Below are positions 37,360-48,415 of a DNA stretch of 64,000 bases, one piece after another; positions within the stretch are counted from its first letter, which is position 1, and each line of letters begins with the position of its first letter. The stretch is from Bugulina stolonifera (taxonomy: Eukaryota > Bryozoa > Gymnolaemata > Cheilostomatida > Bugulidae), in the NCBI GenBank assembly GCA_935421135.1, contig OW285193.1, positions 16,602,099 through 16,666,098 of the forward strand. The letters are read 5' to 3'. The translations under genes and the position numbers were made by a program. A model generated the notes under the pieces. It worked only from the letters and a program-made list of their open reading frames with translations. It ran no database searches and was not told the DNA's origin.

Positions 37360-38970
37360 CTTGAACATAATCTGATGCATGTTGTCCATTTCGTGCCAAA
37401 GTCGTTTGCCGGTCACCATTTCAATAACAACACAACCTAAGCTCTAGATATCTGCTGCCCGGCCATGACCCTTCTGTGTGATGACTTCTGGTGCCATGAA
37501 TGCTGTAGAATACAGTTAATACTCAACTCATCACTAACTTGACTTACTATGTCCTACTATGCTGCTATGAACAAGTGAAATTTACAGATATGAGACAAAA
37601 ACTTATAAAATTTCATAAATTAAATACATTTGTATATTCTATGAAACTTGAGTTGAAGTTTATCAAAGTAATTGTTTTGGAGAGAAAATATAATTCAATA
37701 GTTTAGTATAATATGGGCGACAAAAACTCTTACATCTACTCCTACAACGCCAAGAGTTAAACTGACAATGTGTGAGATGACCTGCTGCTGACAATGTAAC
37801 TATATACATTGTAGATTGACTGACTCTGAGACTTCAGTAGTTTTAAAATAACGAAGCTGACAGATGAGAAATATTTCACAGATATACTGACCTGCAGTGC
37901 CGACAAAGGCCACCATCTCCCCAGGTATAGTTGTGTGTTCCTTCAGATTAGCAGAACCATCAAAGTCTCCCAGTTTTAACCTGGTTCCATCAACCATGAA
38001 GATGTTGGCATCTGGAAATATCAACAATACAACATTATTTTAACACTATCATTACATATATATTTTGTAACTTTATTCTACAACAAAGAGTAACAATAGT
38101 GATAAACTTGAAATCTCCTGTTTTATTAATTTATACATTATTTCATGCAACATAAATCAAATTCTAATCATAAATACAGAGAAATAGGATTTCAACTATA
38201 GCCCCAGTTCCAGTAAACCCGCAGCACTTAGACTGTAGTCTCACCTTTAATATCTCTGTGTACTATATTGTGCTCATGTAGATACTCCATGGCTATGACT
38301 AACTCCCTTGTATAACGTCTTATAAGAGACTCGGTGAGACCAATCTTTGATATTTACTCCAAGTTGCCCGCAGCACAATACTCCATGAATATGAAGATCT
38401 CCTCCTAAGCGAGAATATAGGAGATTATCATGCGTTAAGAGAAGAACTAAGTGATCCCATTTGTTGTTAGCTTGTGTAGTAACTTGGCTAACTCTCTTTT
38501 CAGGAATCAGAAATTAGAAACATATTAATGGACGGAGCTAACAGCCTTGTGAATAATATTTATTATGACCTAGTGGAAGTTAACTACTCATTTATTACAA
38601 GATGAAGCTACTAGTAGCCTCTGTACCATACCTTGTGTACTTCAAGGTTGGGATGGTTGATGCCCTCAAATGTCTTCAATTCATCAGCTATTAGCTTTAT
38701 AGTCTGTACATCATTTGGCTGGAACCTCAGCTAAAAGTACAATGTCAAATGTAGGTATTTAGGCATTTCAGAATAAACGAGGAACTGTATTTCTACATCA
38801 ATCTTCAACAAATTACCACATAACACTATTACTGTATAAATCTTACCATACACCACCACAAATGAACTGCACTGTTGTAATAAGGATATTTACCTCTTTC
38901 ATTGCCATCATACAGTTGGTGTCACAGTTAACGGCAGTGTAGACAACTCCAAACTGTCCCTCACCTGAAT
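37360..38970 (-). pseudogene. MAP3K4-like protein kinase domain, decayed copy 1
   Basis: Relics in order on the minus strand: the Gly loop GEGQFGVVYTAV with MAMKEV (about 38892-38966), an alpha-C-region exon (about 38641-38731), the hinge region MEYCAAGNLE, the catalytic loop [14 protein letters not shown] (38240-38320), ANIFMVDGTRLKLGDF (37890-38015), and VITQKGHGRAADI then SLGCVVIEMVTGKR (37365-37502). [16 protein letters not shown] and HGRAADI.SLGCVVIEMVTGKR are typical of MAP3K4. Two in-frame stops are visible: GAG to TAA after GNLE, and TGG to TAG in the ADIW motif near 37447. The metal-binding DFG reads DFD. It is therefore unlikely to encode an active kinase. Confidence 0.75.
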
Positions 38971-39267
38971 AATAAAAAAGGCTATTCATAGAAACATACG
39001 ACTGAAGAAATATCATACATACTACGTGAATGTACAGCCCAGAGCTAGCCTTTGTTCCTGGTCGAAATTGAAGTGGGAGAAGTTGTCTTTTTTGTTTAGT
39101 CTTTGGCAACACCAATCACAATTGGTATAAATATGGATCTCATTCTATGAAATTAATGTACAGTAGTACAACTAACTCATATCCCAGTGCAGTAAACATA
39201 TCTCTACATTGTATCTATCCAAACATGACAAATAATCACTTACCTATTTAGTACCCTTTTGCCAAGT

Positions 39268-39705
39268 ATATGATCCACACTGCTACAGTCAGTACTGAGA
39301 GTTAGTTCATCTCTAATTAACCAATCAGTGTGGTTGAAGTTGATATGATCCACAGCTGCAGGTTTCACTTTATAATGTAACTACAGATTATATCTTATAT
39401 CTTGCCTTCGCGAACTTTTGGACTGACTTCTTGGATCAGTCTGAATTGCAAATAATAACCCCAAGGGCTATTGACCTGGGATTTTGCTTGACCGCATGAA
39501 AATGATGATTTGGACTTTGGCCCAGGCCTGTGTGTTCACGACCCAGTGATGCAACTTCGCGTGTGCAAAGGCATTAATAGTCTGATTAGGTTCTCTGTCA
39601 ACTTTCAGTATTGTGTAGCCAATCAGAACATGAGCTGTGTTCCTATTGGACGGTTCTACTTTAAAGCTACATCTGAAATATCCTTGAGCTTCCTGATGGA
39701 ATGAA
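39268..39705. repeat. Segmental duplication carrying a decayed MITE copy
   Basis: Outer parts match 36739-37013. The centre, 39401-39568, instead matches the MITE family at 22975 and 63251 (CTTCGCGAAC start, GGCCCAGGCC and GTGTGTTCACGACCC inside). The MITE therefore inserted into this copy after, or separately from, the duplication. Confidence 0.6.
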
Positions 39706-40369
39706 TCTTCCTTCTGATATCTGGTCAATAGAACACATCGACAATTATATCTCTGATGGAATAGGAACACAGCAATATATGCATTGTATATATTTTATAT
39801 AGACATGTATATATTATTACTGTGCCATATATTAGTAGGCTATTTATTTGACTACAGTCTATATACAGAAACATGGTCCATACAATGGAACACAGTTTCT
39901 ACACAAGAGCATGGTCTATACAATGGAACATGGTCTATGTTAGAAACTCGATTACACTAGCATCAACATTCCACAGTAACTACTACTTTCACTACAGGTG
40001 TAACCATGTAACACTACCTACACACCTGTGATATGTCAACCAATGTTGAAAGTTGGTTGCTGTCACCCAGTTTTATGGAAACACTGTATATGTACAGCTC
40101 TTGCATGTGGTGTGTTTATGTGTTCACATCTGTAAAAACATCAAATATTACAAGTGGGTCAAAAACAACAAATCGGAATCTTTAATGACTGAAACAGTTT
40201 CAGTCACATAGCATCATGAATTCTATTATTGTGATAAATGAATATTTTTATGAACGCAATAAAACACATAATAAAAATCTAAAAGAGCCTATTAATCTGT
40301 TCAATCAAATGAGATGGCAATGTGCCTTTGGTGTACGTATACAGCTATTACATGTATATCTCTACTAAC
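39706..40369. other. Spacer
   Basis: No gene seen. A weak local repeat with AACATGGTC/TACAATGGAACA occurs at 39860-39945. Confidence 0.35.
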
Positions 40370-41375
40370 CAACAGCTTCAATGCCGACAAAGGTAGAGTT
40401 GTATGTTCCCTCAGCCTAGAATAACAGCCAGAGTTACGCAGTTTTAACATGTCTCCATCAACCAAGAACCATATCGGTACCTAGTAATATCAGTGACGTG
40501 ATACATTACATTGTACAATGCATGTAGTGCTATTAAGTAGTATATAATATTTTATAGGAGTTATCCACTCAATAAAGTGGGAAGATAACTCCTGCATTCT
40601 CCAAAATTTACAGCATATACTTTACAATCCCTTTACTTATGACACATGATTGGGAATGCTACTGTTTACTATCGAATACACAGAGTGATAATTCTTTAGC
40701 CCTTTCTACCAGACACAGACACCAGAATTTTGTGTATTTTTACATCAAACATACTGTATATCGAGAGAGTCAACTGTAACCACAGTTCCGAAACAACCCA
40801 ACTTATAGACTGAGGGTTCACCTTTAATGTATCTGTGTATTATATTGTGTTCATGCAGATGCTTCTTGTCCTACGACTAACTTTAATATTTCCTCCAAGG
40901 TGCTCTCAGCACAGCCAGACCATAAATATAAATATCTCTAGAAATATAAAATTACGCATTATAAACATTGAATATTAAGTTATGTTAGAATATCAGGACA
41001 GGTAAAAATAACCAAATTACATACCTCCACGGTTATATATTTACATTCAGTGACTCGCTGTAATAGATTAATAGTGTAGATAGTATATAATATTTATGTA
41101 AATGCATAAGTTTTATGAGTATTAACTTCAATTTCAAACTTCAAAAATACATAAAGGAAGCTAAATCTGTATAAACATTATAGCTCACCAGTTTATCAGT
41201 GGTCATACTGTACATTCCTTTCCCTTTACAGTGTAGTTACTTTGATGAACTCGGCAGGAATGATAGGGGGAAAGTAGTTTTTGGGTATCTTAAGAGTGCA
41301 GTGGAACCCCTCTGACCGGTGTATGTCAGCCTGAAGGCCAGCTGGTAGATCTCTGACAGGAACTGTAATGTTTCT
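40370..41375 (-). pseudogene. MAP3K4-like kinase, decayed copy 2 with one intact-looking exon
   Basis: 40370-40490 aligns with the ANIF/DFG exon of copy 1 (37893-38015), and 40796-40935 with its catalytic-loop exon (38214-38400); both have deletions that break the frame. Further 5', at about 41253-41360, an exon is fully open (GLQADIHRSEGFHCTLKIPK, then NYFPPIIPAEFIK) with a CATTACAG acceptor and GTAACT donor, so it may be a surviving exon of the parent gene. The order matches the minus-strand gene order. Confidence 0.55.
40557..40593. repeat. Short hairpin of the dispersed family
   Basis: Arms AGGAGTTATCCACTC and GTGGGAAGATAACTCCT around a 6-base loop. Confidence 0.55.
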
Positions 41376-41872
41376 GTAAGAATACACAAACATGAGGCCT
41401 AAAGCTATGAATATAGTCCAACAATTGTGATTAGGAGTTGTTCTCTCATGTTAATCAGTATAGTCACCCCAAGCATAATACTATGCATATTATTATGGAT
41501 TGCATATAATAGTAGTATTTCAACCCACCTTCAGCCTGATCAATTAGGTTATTGTAAACATCTCTCATTGCATCCAGTTAACTGAATAAAGAGAAGATTT
41601 ACATTGCAATTAGCTTATTCTAGTTATAGTACATGGTTCACCATATGTGGGAAGGATAGTCAATCACCTTAAGCAATTTTACAGTTGAATATCATGCATT
41701 AACATGCAAATTTAAGTCAAATTAACCCAAATTATCAAATGATGAAAAAAGTTGTTGGTATCATAATTTACAATGTAACTAGTACATAAAATGACAAACT
41801 GTGAGCAAGAATTAAATTTTAAAGGAGTGTTATGAGTTTTTTTGGATTCGATTTATTCTCCCCAGTAGGGGA
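41376..41872. other. Spacer 3' of the U2 gene
   Basis: No coding sequence supported. I could not identify the snRNA 3' box with confidence. Confidence 0.3.
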
Positions 41873-42025
41873 GGTGGGCCGTGCTTGGAGGTACTGCAAT
41901 ACCAAGACAACCCGTGGCAGAGCCGAAGCAAGCTTCTGCGCTCCACCCAGTTCCAAAAATCAGATTAATATCATAGTGACACAATGTGCCACGAATCAGA
42001 TATTAAACTGATTAGAACAGATACT

Positions 42026-44375
42026 CCTGTTTAAAGAGTGAACTTTATACTAACTTAGACTGAAATATGAAAAATCAATAATGAAAAACAAAAGACTACA
42101 TTTTCCAATGTGCTGAACCTCAGTCGCGCTTCCTGCAAAATCGTAAACTCCAACCAAATATTAGCAAATCAAATAAAATTTATAAAATCTTACAGTTCAC
42201 TCTTTAAACCCCCTCCGTTAAGCGGAAGGGCTTCAGGGACAGGGGCCCGGCGGTCCATGCCGCAGTGGACAGGCCGAACCCCTCTCCCTCGGACAGACTA
42301 CACCCACATGCAACCTCGCCTGCCCGTCTAAAGCAAATGAATTCATTGTCGCTGCTAGAGCTAGTTTCGCTCCCAGCCCCTCTACCCCAACCAAATCGTG
42401 CTCCTAGTAATACCTTAACTGTATCCATCTGTATCACTGCTGAAAAACTCCCGCTTCCTCCTTTGCAGTACAGACCCACTGTGCCTGACCACCTTCGTCA
42501 GAGCCTCCAATGCCCCTCCCCTGAACAAAGCATCGTTTCTCCCTCCCCATACTATTCCATAGACCTCAGCCACTGCCGCGAGAATCTGAACCCTGGTGCT
42601 CATACTAGCCGTCCCAGAAGCCAAACCAGTACAGAAGAACAATTGTTCATCCTCTGGGACAACCCCCAGGTCGACCGTGAACGACCATAGTTCCTCCCGC
42701 ACCGGCAGTAGCTTACTGCATTCACTAAACAAGTGTCGGACAGTCTCTATACTGTGGCCACAAAAAGGACAAGCCACCCGGATGCCAGGTATGTTGTACC
42801 TTTTAACCACAGCCCCGGTTTTCAGGGCCCCCATAGCCATCCGCCACATGAAACACTTGGCCCTCGTTCCCAACCTAGAACTTGCCCAAAGACTAAACAA
42901 AGCTCGTCTATCACCTACATCGATGTCCTCCATACCTACTATTTTCAACTTCAATAGCCTCTCCTCACCACTCAGCCACTTACAAATCTGACTCACCGCT
43001 GGTATCATTGGGGCAACTTTCTCTAACTGGTCTCTAACTTTATTTGTCACTCTCTCAAGCATTTTATAGGCGCCACTCATAAAAAAACAGTGTGAATTTG
43101 CTATGCTATAGATGGATGGGAAGAACGCTCTCGCCTTGAAGGCATAGAAAAACTTAAAAAGTCCCAGCCGCTGATGGTCGAAACCCGATCCAGCTGGACG
43201 CAGAAAGTTGTTCATGAAAAACATAGCCTTCGATTTAACGCCCAAATTTTCCAAGCCCAGGCCACCCGATTCCTTGGTGGACATTACGCAGGACCTAGCA
43301 ACACCCTCCCTTCCACCATTCCATAGGAACTCAAAAACAATTTTACTATATTCTTTAAGAAACTGTTCACTCGGCAGATAAACTGTTGACAAGTGATAAA
43401 CTACGGCATTAACTGAAGAGTTTAGGAGAAGAACCTTCCCAGGTAAGGACAAGCTATACCTGGAGAAGTTTGTCACCTTCTTCTTAACCTTGTCGAGAAT
43501 TACTTTCTCATTGACCCTTAAATTAAAATCATATGACTCTGCTGCAAACAGAACTCCATATACCTTCAATCTGTCTACCGAAAATCCTGTGGGAGCTTCT
43601 GCCTTGCTCAAATTTAAAATCTGGGTTTTCTGCTTATTTAATTCACTGCCCGTTGCAAACTTGACCTTTTCAAAAAATCTAAACACGATGTCAATATCTC
43701 TTCTATCCTTACAAAAAATCAGCAGGTCATCTGCATATGCTGACACCTTGACCACTGTGTTGTTTGGGAAAGCGATTCCTTTCAATTTACTTCCAAGAAA
43801 AAAATTTAGAAAAACCTGAGCGTAAATGACGTATAGAGAAGGGGATAAGGGACAACCTTGCCTCACACCACGGTCAATGTTTACATGATCAGACAAATGG
43901 CCATTGACCTGAATCCTAGTTTTGATACCTTTATACAGTGTTTTAATCAGAGAAATAACTCTGTCCCCCAGTCCCATCTTTCTAAGAACCTTAAACAAAA
44001 AGTCATGATCCACCAGATCAAAGGCCTTTCTTTGATCCAGTGAAACCAGGTAACCTGACAACTGACGATCCCTACCAAATTGGACAGCGTCTCTGACCAG
44101 AATGAGACCGTCGCTAATACTGCGGCCCTTAACTGCGCACAGTTGTTGCGGGCTAATGGCTTTGGTCAAAAAACTTGCAAGCATGTATTCATTTACATAC
44201 TTGGCAAAGATTTTCACGTCGCTGTTCAAGAGAGATATTGGCCGTTGGTTTGCAGGGTCTAAAGGATCCCCATCTTTTTTTAATAGAACGGTGACAGCCT
44301 CCCTCATCGACAGGGGCATGATTCCCTTCTCACTTATTTCATTAAAGACCTCTATCATGTCATCAATGATCACAT
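42026..44375 (-). mobile_element. 5'-truncated L1/Tx1-type LINE inserted in U2
   Basis: A 2350-bp insert flanked by an 11-bp target duplication GAACAGATACT (42015-42025 and 44376-44386), in the same orientation as U2. One open frame, 42415-44373 (652 codons, no stop), covers most of the reverse transcriptase: QRPISLLN, SLDQRKAFD (residues 111-119), RGVRQGCPLSPSLY, catalytic YADD (213-216), LNKQKTQIL, GVLF and a C-terminal zinc-like CPFCGHSIETVRHLFSEC. ORF1 and the endonuclease are missing, so it is a dead-on-arrival 5' truncation. The intact frame suggests a recent insertion. The 3' UTR has a 16-bp perfect inverted repeat and no poly(A). U2-specific LINE families (Keno in the Tx1 group, Utopia) are known; the YADD-to-C-terminus layout fits Tx1-like better. 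Confidence 0.92.
42029..42209. repeat. 16-bp inverted repeat in the LINE 3' UTR
   Basis: GTTTAAAGAGTGAACT at 42029-42044 and AGTTCACTCTTTAAAC at 42194-42209 are perfect complements, starting 3 bp from the LINE 3' end. A stem usable for template recognition by the reverse transcriptase is an inference. Confidence 0.8.
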
Positions 44376-44421
44376 GAACAGATACTACACTTTGATCTTA
44401 GCCAATAGGCCGAGAAGCGAT

Positions 44422-45464
44422 GCCTAATCAGGGAAACCACCAAAACGCCCAGTTCAGGGAAAGTGATAACTATATAGGTGTTGATAGAGGTAAATACCTA
44501 ATATTTCAAGTAATATATCCTACGTAAACTACAAACGTTTACTATCAACTATAAAAACTTTCCCTATGTAGTGTGAGTAAACCTCCATGTAATGGATAAT
44601 CAATACATACAAAACTTATTTTAAAGTACACATTTCTTAGGAACATGCGGATGTACCTACTTGAGCGGGAAACCTTAAATGCCACGCAATCAGTAGTTTT
44701 GATTGGGTGTACTATACAACGTGCTGTATAGTGTATACAACGCAAACTAACAATAGGTATTGTTGTTTACATCGAGACCACAAGTAATTTGCTGGCAAAA
44801 TTAGCATGTACCTAACTCATTTTTCTGCTAACAGCCCTTCACCAGACAATTTTTTATGAAATAAAATTAATTTGAACAAAATAAAACTATTTATATTTTA
44901 AAAAGTTTCGCAGAAACTAAATCACCTTGACACGTGGTTGCGTTTTTTGCGAAAATGCTTTGTAAGACAGCGGGATAGCATTAATCACCGTAAATAATTC
45001 AAAAAAAGTTGTTTTAGTTTACGAGCTAACTAAGTGTCAAGGCTGTAGCCCTAAAGCAATTTATTCGGGAAACTTATACTAAAATAATTTCAGGAATTAT
45101 AAGCTTCACGAGAGATTATAATAAATATGTATGCAACACAGGCAGCACTTCAAGCGAATCAAATACTTCCAGTAATATGCCATGTCCTGTTGGTTATTTG
45201 CTAGGTTTCATATATCTGCAGGACCCTGAAACCTGATTCTGGTCCTAGACCTGGTAGGTGCGACTGATCGAACCAGCGTGACATAAATCCTATTTAAAAG
45301 GCTAAAGCGCATTTTTCCTATTAGAAGATAATATTATTATTCGAATACTACACGTGTAAAAGCAACACTTGATAATATTATTGTACTTGTATTTCAACTC
45401 ACATATTCAAATGTAGGATGGGGTACTATTACCTTGCTATATTATTGCGGTGCAAGTTTATGTA
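44422..45464. other. U2 upstream region and spacer
   Basis: The U2 promoter should lie in about 44422-44520. I cannot name a proximal sequence element with confidence. No coding frame is supported beyond. Confidence 0.35.
45195..45275. repeat. Dispersed repeat, one of an inverted pair
   Basis: TTTCATATATCTGCAGGACC and following sequence match the reverse complement of 51402-51475. Confidence 0.65.
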
Positions 45465-45472
45465 CTAATACT

Positions 45473-46551
45473 CAGAGCTGGGTCCAAGTCATAGATTTGA
45501 CTTGACTTGCCAAGTCAAGTCAAGTCACAAGTCGACTTGACTTGGACTTGCCAACTTGCTGACTTGACTTGACTTTGACTTGCACATCAATGTGACTTGA
45601 CTTGACTTGACTTGGACACATGAATGACTTGTGATTTTGACTTGACTTTGACTTGCACATCAATGTGACTTGACTTGACTTGACTTGGACACAGGAATGA
45701 CTTGTGATTTTGACTTGGGTTTTGCCAAGTCAATCTGGCAAATAAAAATTTTGTACAGTGTTTAGCCAACATGGAAAAAAGGTCTCAATTGCCTACCTAA
45801 TTATCATTTTTACTAGATCAGTGCTACTAGCAGCACTTAGAGTATATCAAGGTTAGCTATGAGGGTACACAATTCAGGCACTATCTAAGCTGTGTGTACG
45901 TGAGACTACACAACGACAATGCATAGCCACAAGTACACACATTGCAAGTAGTGTAAGTGTAGCATACAATGTAGGTGGGGTGTAAGTAGTGAATACAATG
46001 TGCAGTGCAATAATTACTAGAGTTAAATTGCAGGACTGGCCAGTGGACACTCCTTGCTGTACCATGTGCTATGTAACACTGCATCACCATTACAATATAC
46101 GGTATATAATACTATATGACCAGTCTCGACTGTAGTGCCAATAATACTACTTATATAGACTAGTTCTTTACCATGATTGCATCACATACATGCCCATGCC
46201 CTGCTACACCTTGGCATAGGTTTTTCATGGATTGGAATGCCTACTAAAAGAAAAAAAATGATGTTTTGAAAAATGTAAAATTTTTTGAAGTTATCTTCCA
46301 CTTGACTTGCATTTTGACTTGACTTGACTTTGACTTGACTTGACTTGTGACTTGCATGACAGCTGACTTGACTTGACTTGACTTGAGGCAGCACTGACTT
46401 GACTTCGACTTGACTTGCCTTCAAAATTTTAGAAATTACTTGACTTGACTTGACTTGAGGCAGCACTGACTTGACTTCGACTTGACTTGCCTCCAAAATT
46501 TTAGAAATGACTTGACTTGTTGACTTGCAAGTCGACTTGGACCCAACTCTG
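45473..46551. mobile_element. Non-autonomous hAT-like DNA transposon
   Basis: The termini CAGAGCTGGGTCCAAGTC and GACTTGGACCCAACTCTG are inverted with one mismatch. A perfect 8-bp direct repeat CTAATACT flanks them (45465-45472, 46552-46559). An 8-bp duplication and CAG.G-type ends are hallmarks of the hAT superfamily. The subterminal 250 bp at each end are packed with TTGACTTGAC repeats, which could be transposase-binding sites. The 1079-bp interior has no transposase frame. Confidence 0.9.
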
Positions 46552-46559
46552 CTAATACT

Positions 46560-47961
46560 ATGCAGTGTTATCAACGTGTATTATTATAAAACAGCATTAG
46601 ATTGGCTTTGTTCATTAGACACTCACCAAAGCAGTGGAATAGCAGGAAGTGGAATTTTTTATTCTGAATAATAGTCTACAGCAATTCACTTCTAGGTTGC
46701 ACCCTCCAGTTTTATCACTTTATTATTATCTAACCTGCACTGACCATTACCAGTCACAGTACATTGTGATTATTATTCAGTAACAAGAACAAAATAGTGG
46801 ATGATGTAAAACAATTTATTAAAACCTGCAAATTCTGAACATCAAGTCATCAGATTGCAAAACAGTGTAATAATTTATATCAGGTAATAACTATAGCTTT
46901 GACCTACACTAAAACAGGAAAATATAACGACTGATAAACTTCTTGGTAAAATACAAAACATCAAAAACAGTCTTGTGATTTCATCGAGGTCACAAATCCA
47001 AAAAGATTCTTCAGTTTTATTGCTCTTGAACCATAAAAAACAATTCAAATGGGTACATGAAAACTGTAAATTTAGTGAATTGAAGAATAAAATAAATAGC
47101 TTGAATGTACGCCAATTATAAAGTATGAAAACATCAACAAGCGTATCTTATGTTCATAAATGATAACAATTGCAGAACATCTGTACAACTTAGAAAGTAT
47201 TGTGAAAAAAATCTAGAAGTTAATTGAGCAGGTCAAAATTTTAGAGAGCAATTGTTGCACTATGTTAGTAAACACTCATCAGCTGTTCTAAGAAAATGCC
47301 TCAATCTGAGACCTTAGAGCAAATACGAGTATAATGTTGTCCAAAAAGTTTCGACCCAGTGTCATGTTGTATTGAATTACATTTGCTACTCCATTCACTC
47401 AAATGTACTATGTACTCATATGTTTAGACTCACAGCCTTTGAAAAAGAAGTTACACTACTTCGTAGACACTGAGATAGAAGATAGTCGCCTCTTTACTGC
47501 TTTCTGCTTTTTCCCCTGTACAAAATATTTGAATGTATTGTAGTACATGTACATCTATGTGACACTGTGAATGTGGTAGTGAAAAGCACTATATGCAAGC
47601 TCATTGTAGTCAGCAGTTACATTTAATTTATTTCCACTCATTTACTGTATATCATAGTCACGGTATAAAAATAATATCTTGCAGGTAATTTTTGACATTG
47701 AATATCTCGGGTACTGGCAGGTTCAAAGGTCATTGGTTTACATGAAGCAAGTGAACTGATTAGCGTCCTAATATTTACATGTACAAGGAATATTGAATTG
47801 CAAAGAAAGCCATTAGCAACCCATATGCTAAAATTCATCATACGTTCAACTCCCTGAAATATCATAGATGATTGAAGGGAGGTGGTGAGGTAATCAGGTC
47901 AAGGTTTTCTACATAATTTAAAAGGAAGTGCATTTATATTATTCTACACTCACCTTGTTGA
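46560..47961. other. Spacer
   Basis: AT-rich, no supported gene. An open minus frame at 47638-47865 has no recognisable features. Confidence 0.35.
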
Positions 47962-48311
47962 CTACCAGATCATTCTGGCGCACAAAGTCCCTTCATACCT
48001 CTTGATGATTTGCACAATGTCATCATTGAGAGATGACGAGGTCTGGTTGAGAGGTATTAATTGAGATACACTGCTTGTGATCTTCCGGTTCTGCTGAACA
48101 TATGATAGCAAGCTTGGTGTAACCTTTCTGTGAGACAGATCCTTGGTAATACATGTATCTTTATATAGTAAAACATGATTGATTGTCTGTGGACTGTGAG
48201 ACATCCATATCGATGTTATCTTCAGGTAGTGGTACAGGAAGTCCAGAGTTATTTTGTTCCACTGTGAGTCTAAATATGCATTGAGAACCTCAGAATTACA
48301 AAGATGCATCA
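47962..48311 (-). CDS. Candidate terminal exon of an unrecognised gene
   Basis: Open for 115 codons on the minus strand after an acceptor-like ATGTTTTCAG, ending in TAG. Text includes VLNAYLDSQWNKITLDFLYH and SLNDDIVQIIKRYEGTLC, which look protein-like. Its phase (two bases before the first full codon) does not fit the main frame of the exons at 48416-49724, but it would fit an alternative frame of the 48893-48985 exon that has one TGA. A donor-like GTGAGT follows 10 bases after the stop. No family recognised. Confidence 0.4.
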
Positions 48312-48415
48312 CTGAAAACATATGCTATGAAAAACAAGGGCAATAGGGAACATGCATATCCAGAGTCACTGCATTCTGACCTGATATTCTTATTTTAAAC
48401 TCACTGGCTGAATCT

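Larger units (their letters stand above)
41873..44421 (-). ncRNA. U2 snRNA gene, split by a LINE insertion
   Basis: Spliceosomal U2 RNA pairs with the intron branch point. The 5' part, 44421 to 44376, starts ATCGCTTCTCGGCC as U2 does and contains GGCTAAGATCAAAGTGTAGT. After the insert, 42025 to 41873 continues AGTATCTGTTCTAATCAGTT, with the Sm site ATTTTTGG and the 3' stem-loop GGTATTGCAGTACCTCC. Without the insert and one copy of the 11-bp duplication the gene is 188 nt, the normal U2 length, with no other damage seen. The break falls inside the branch-point-recognition element GUAGUA, so this copy cannot make U2. Other U2 genes must exist elsewhere in the genome. Confidence 0.93.

Noticed and set aside
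42265..44377. Several plus-strand open frames of 60-141 codons
   Set aside because: They are shadows opposite the intact LINE reverse transcriptase frame.
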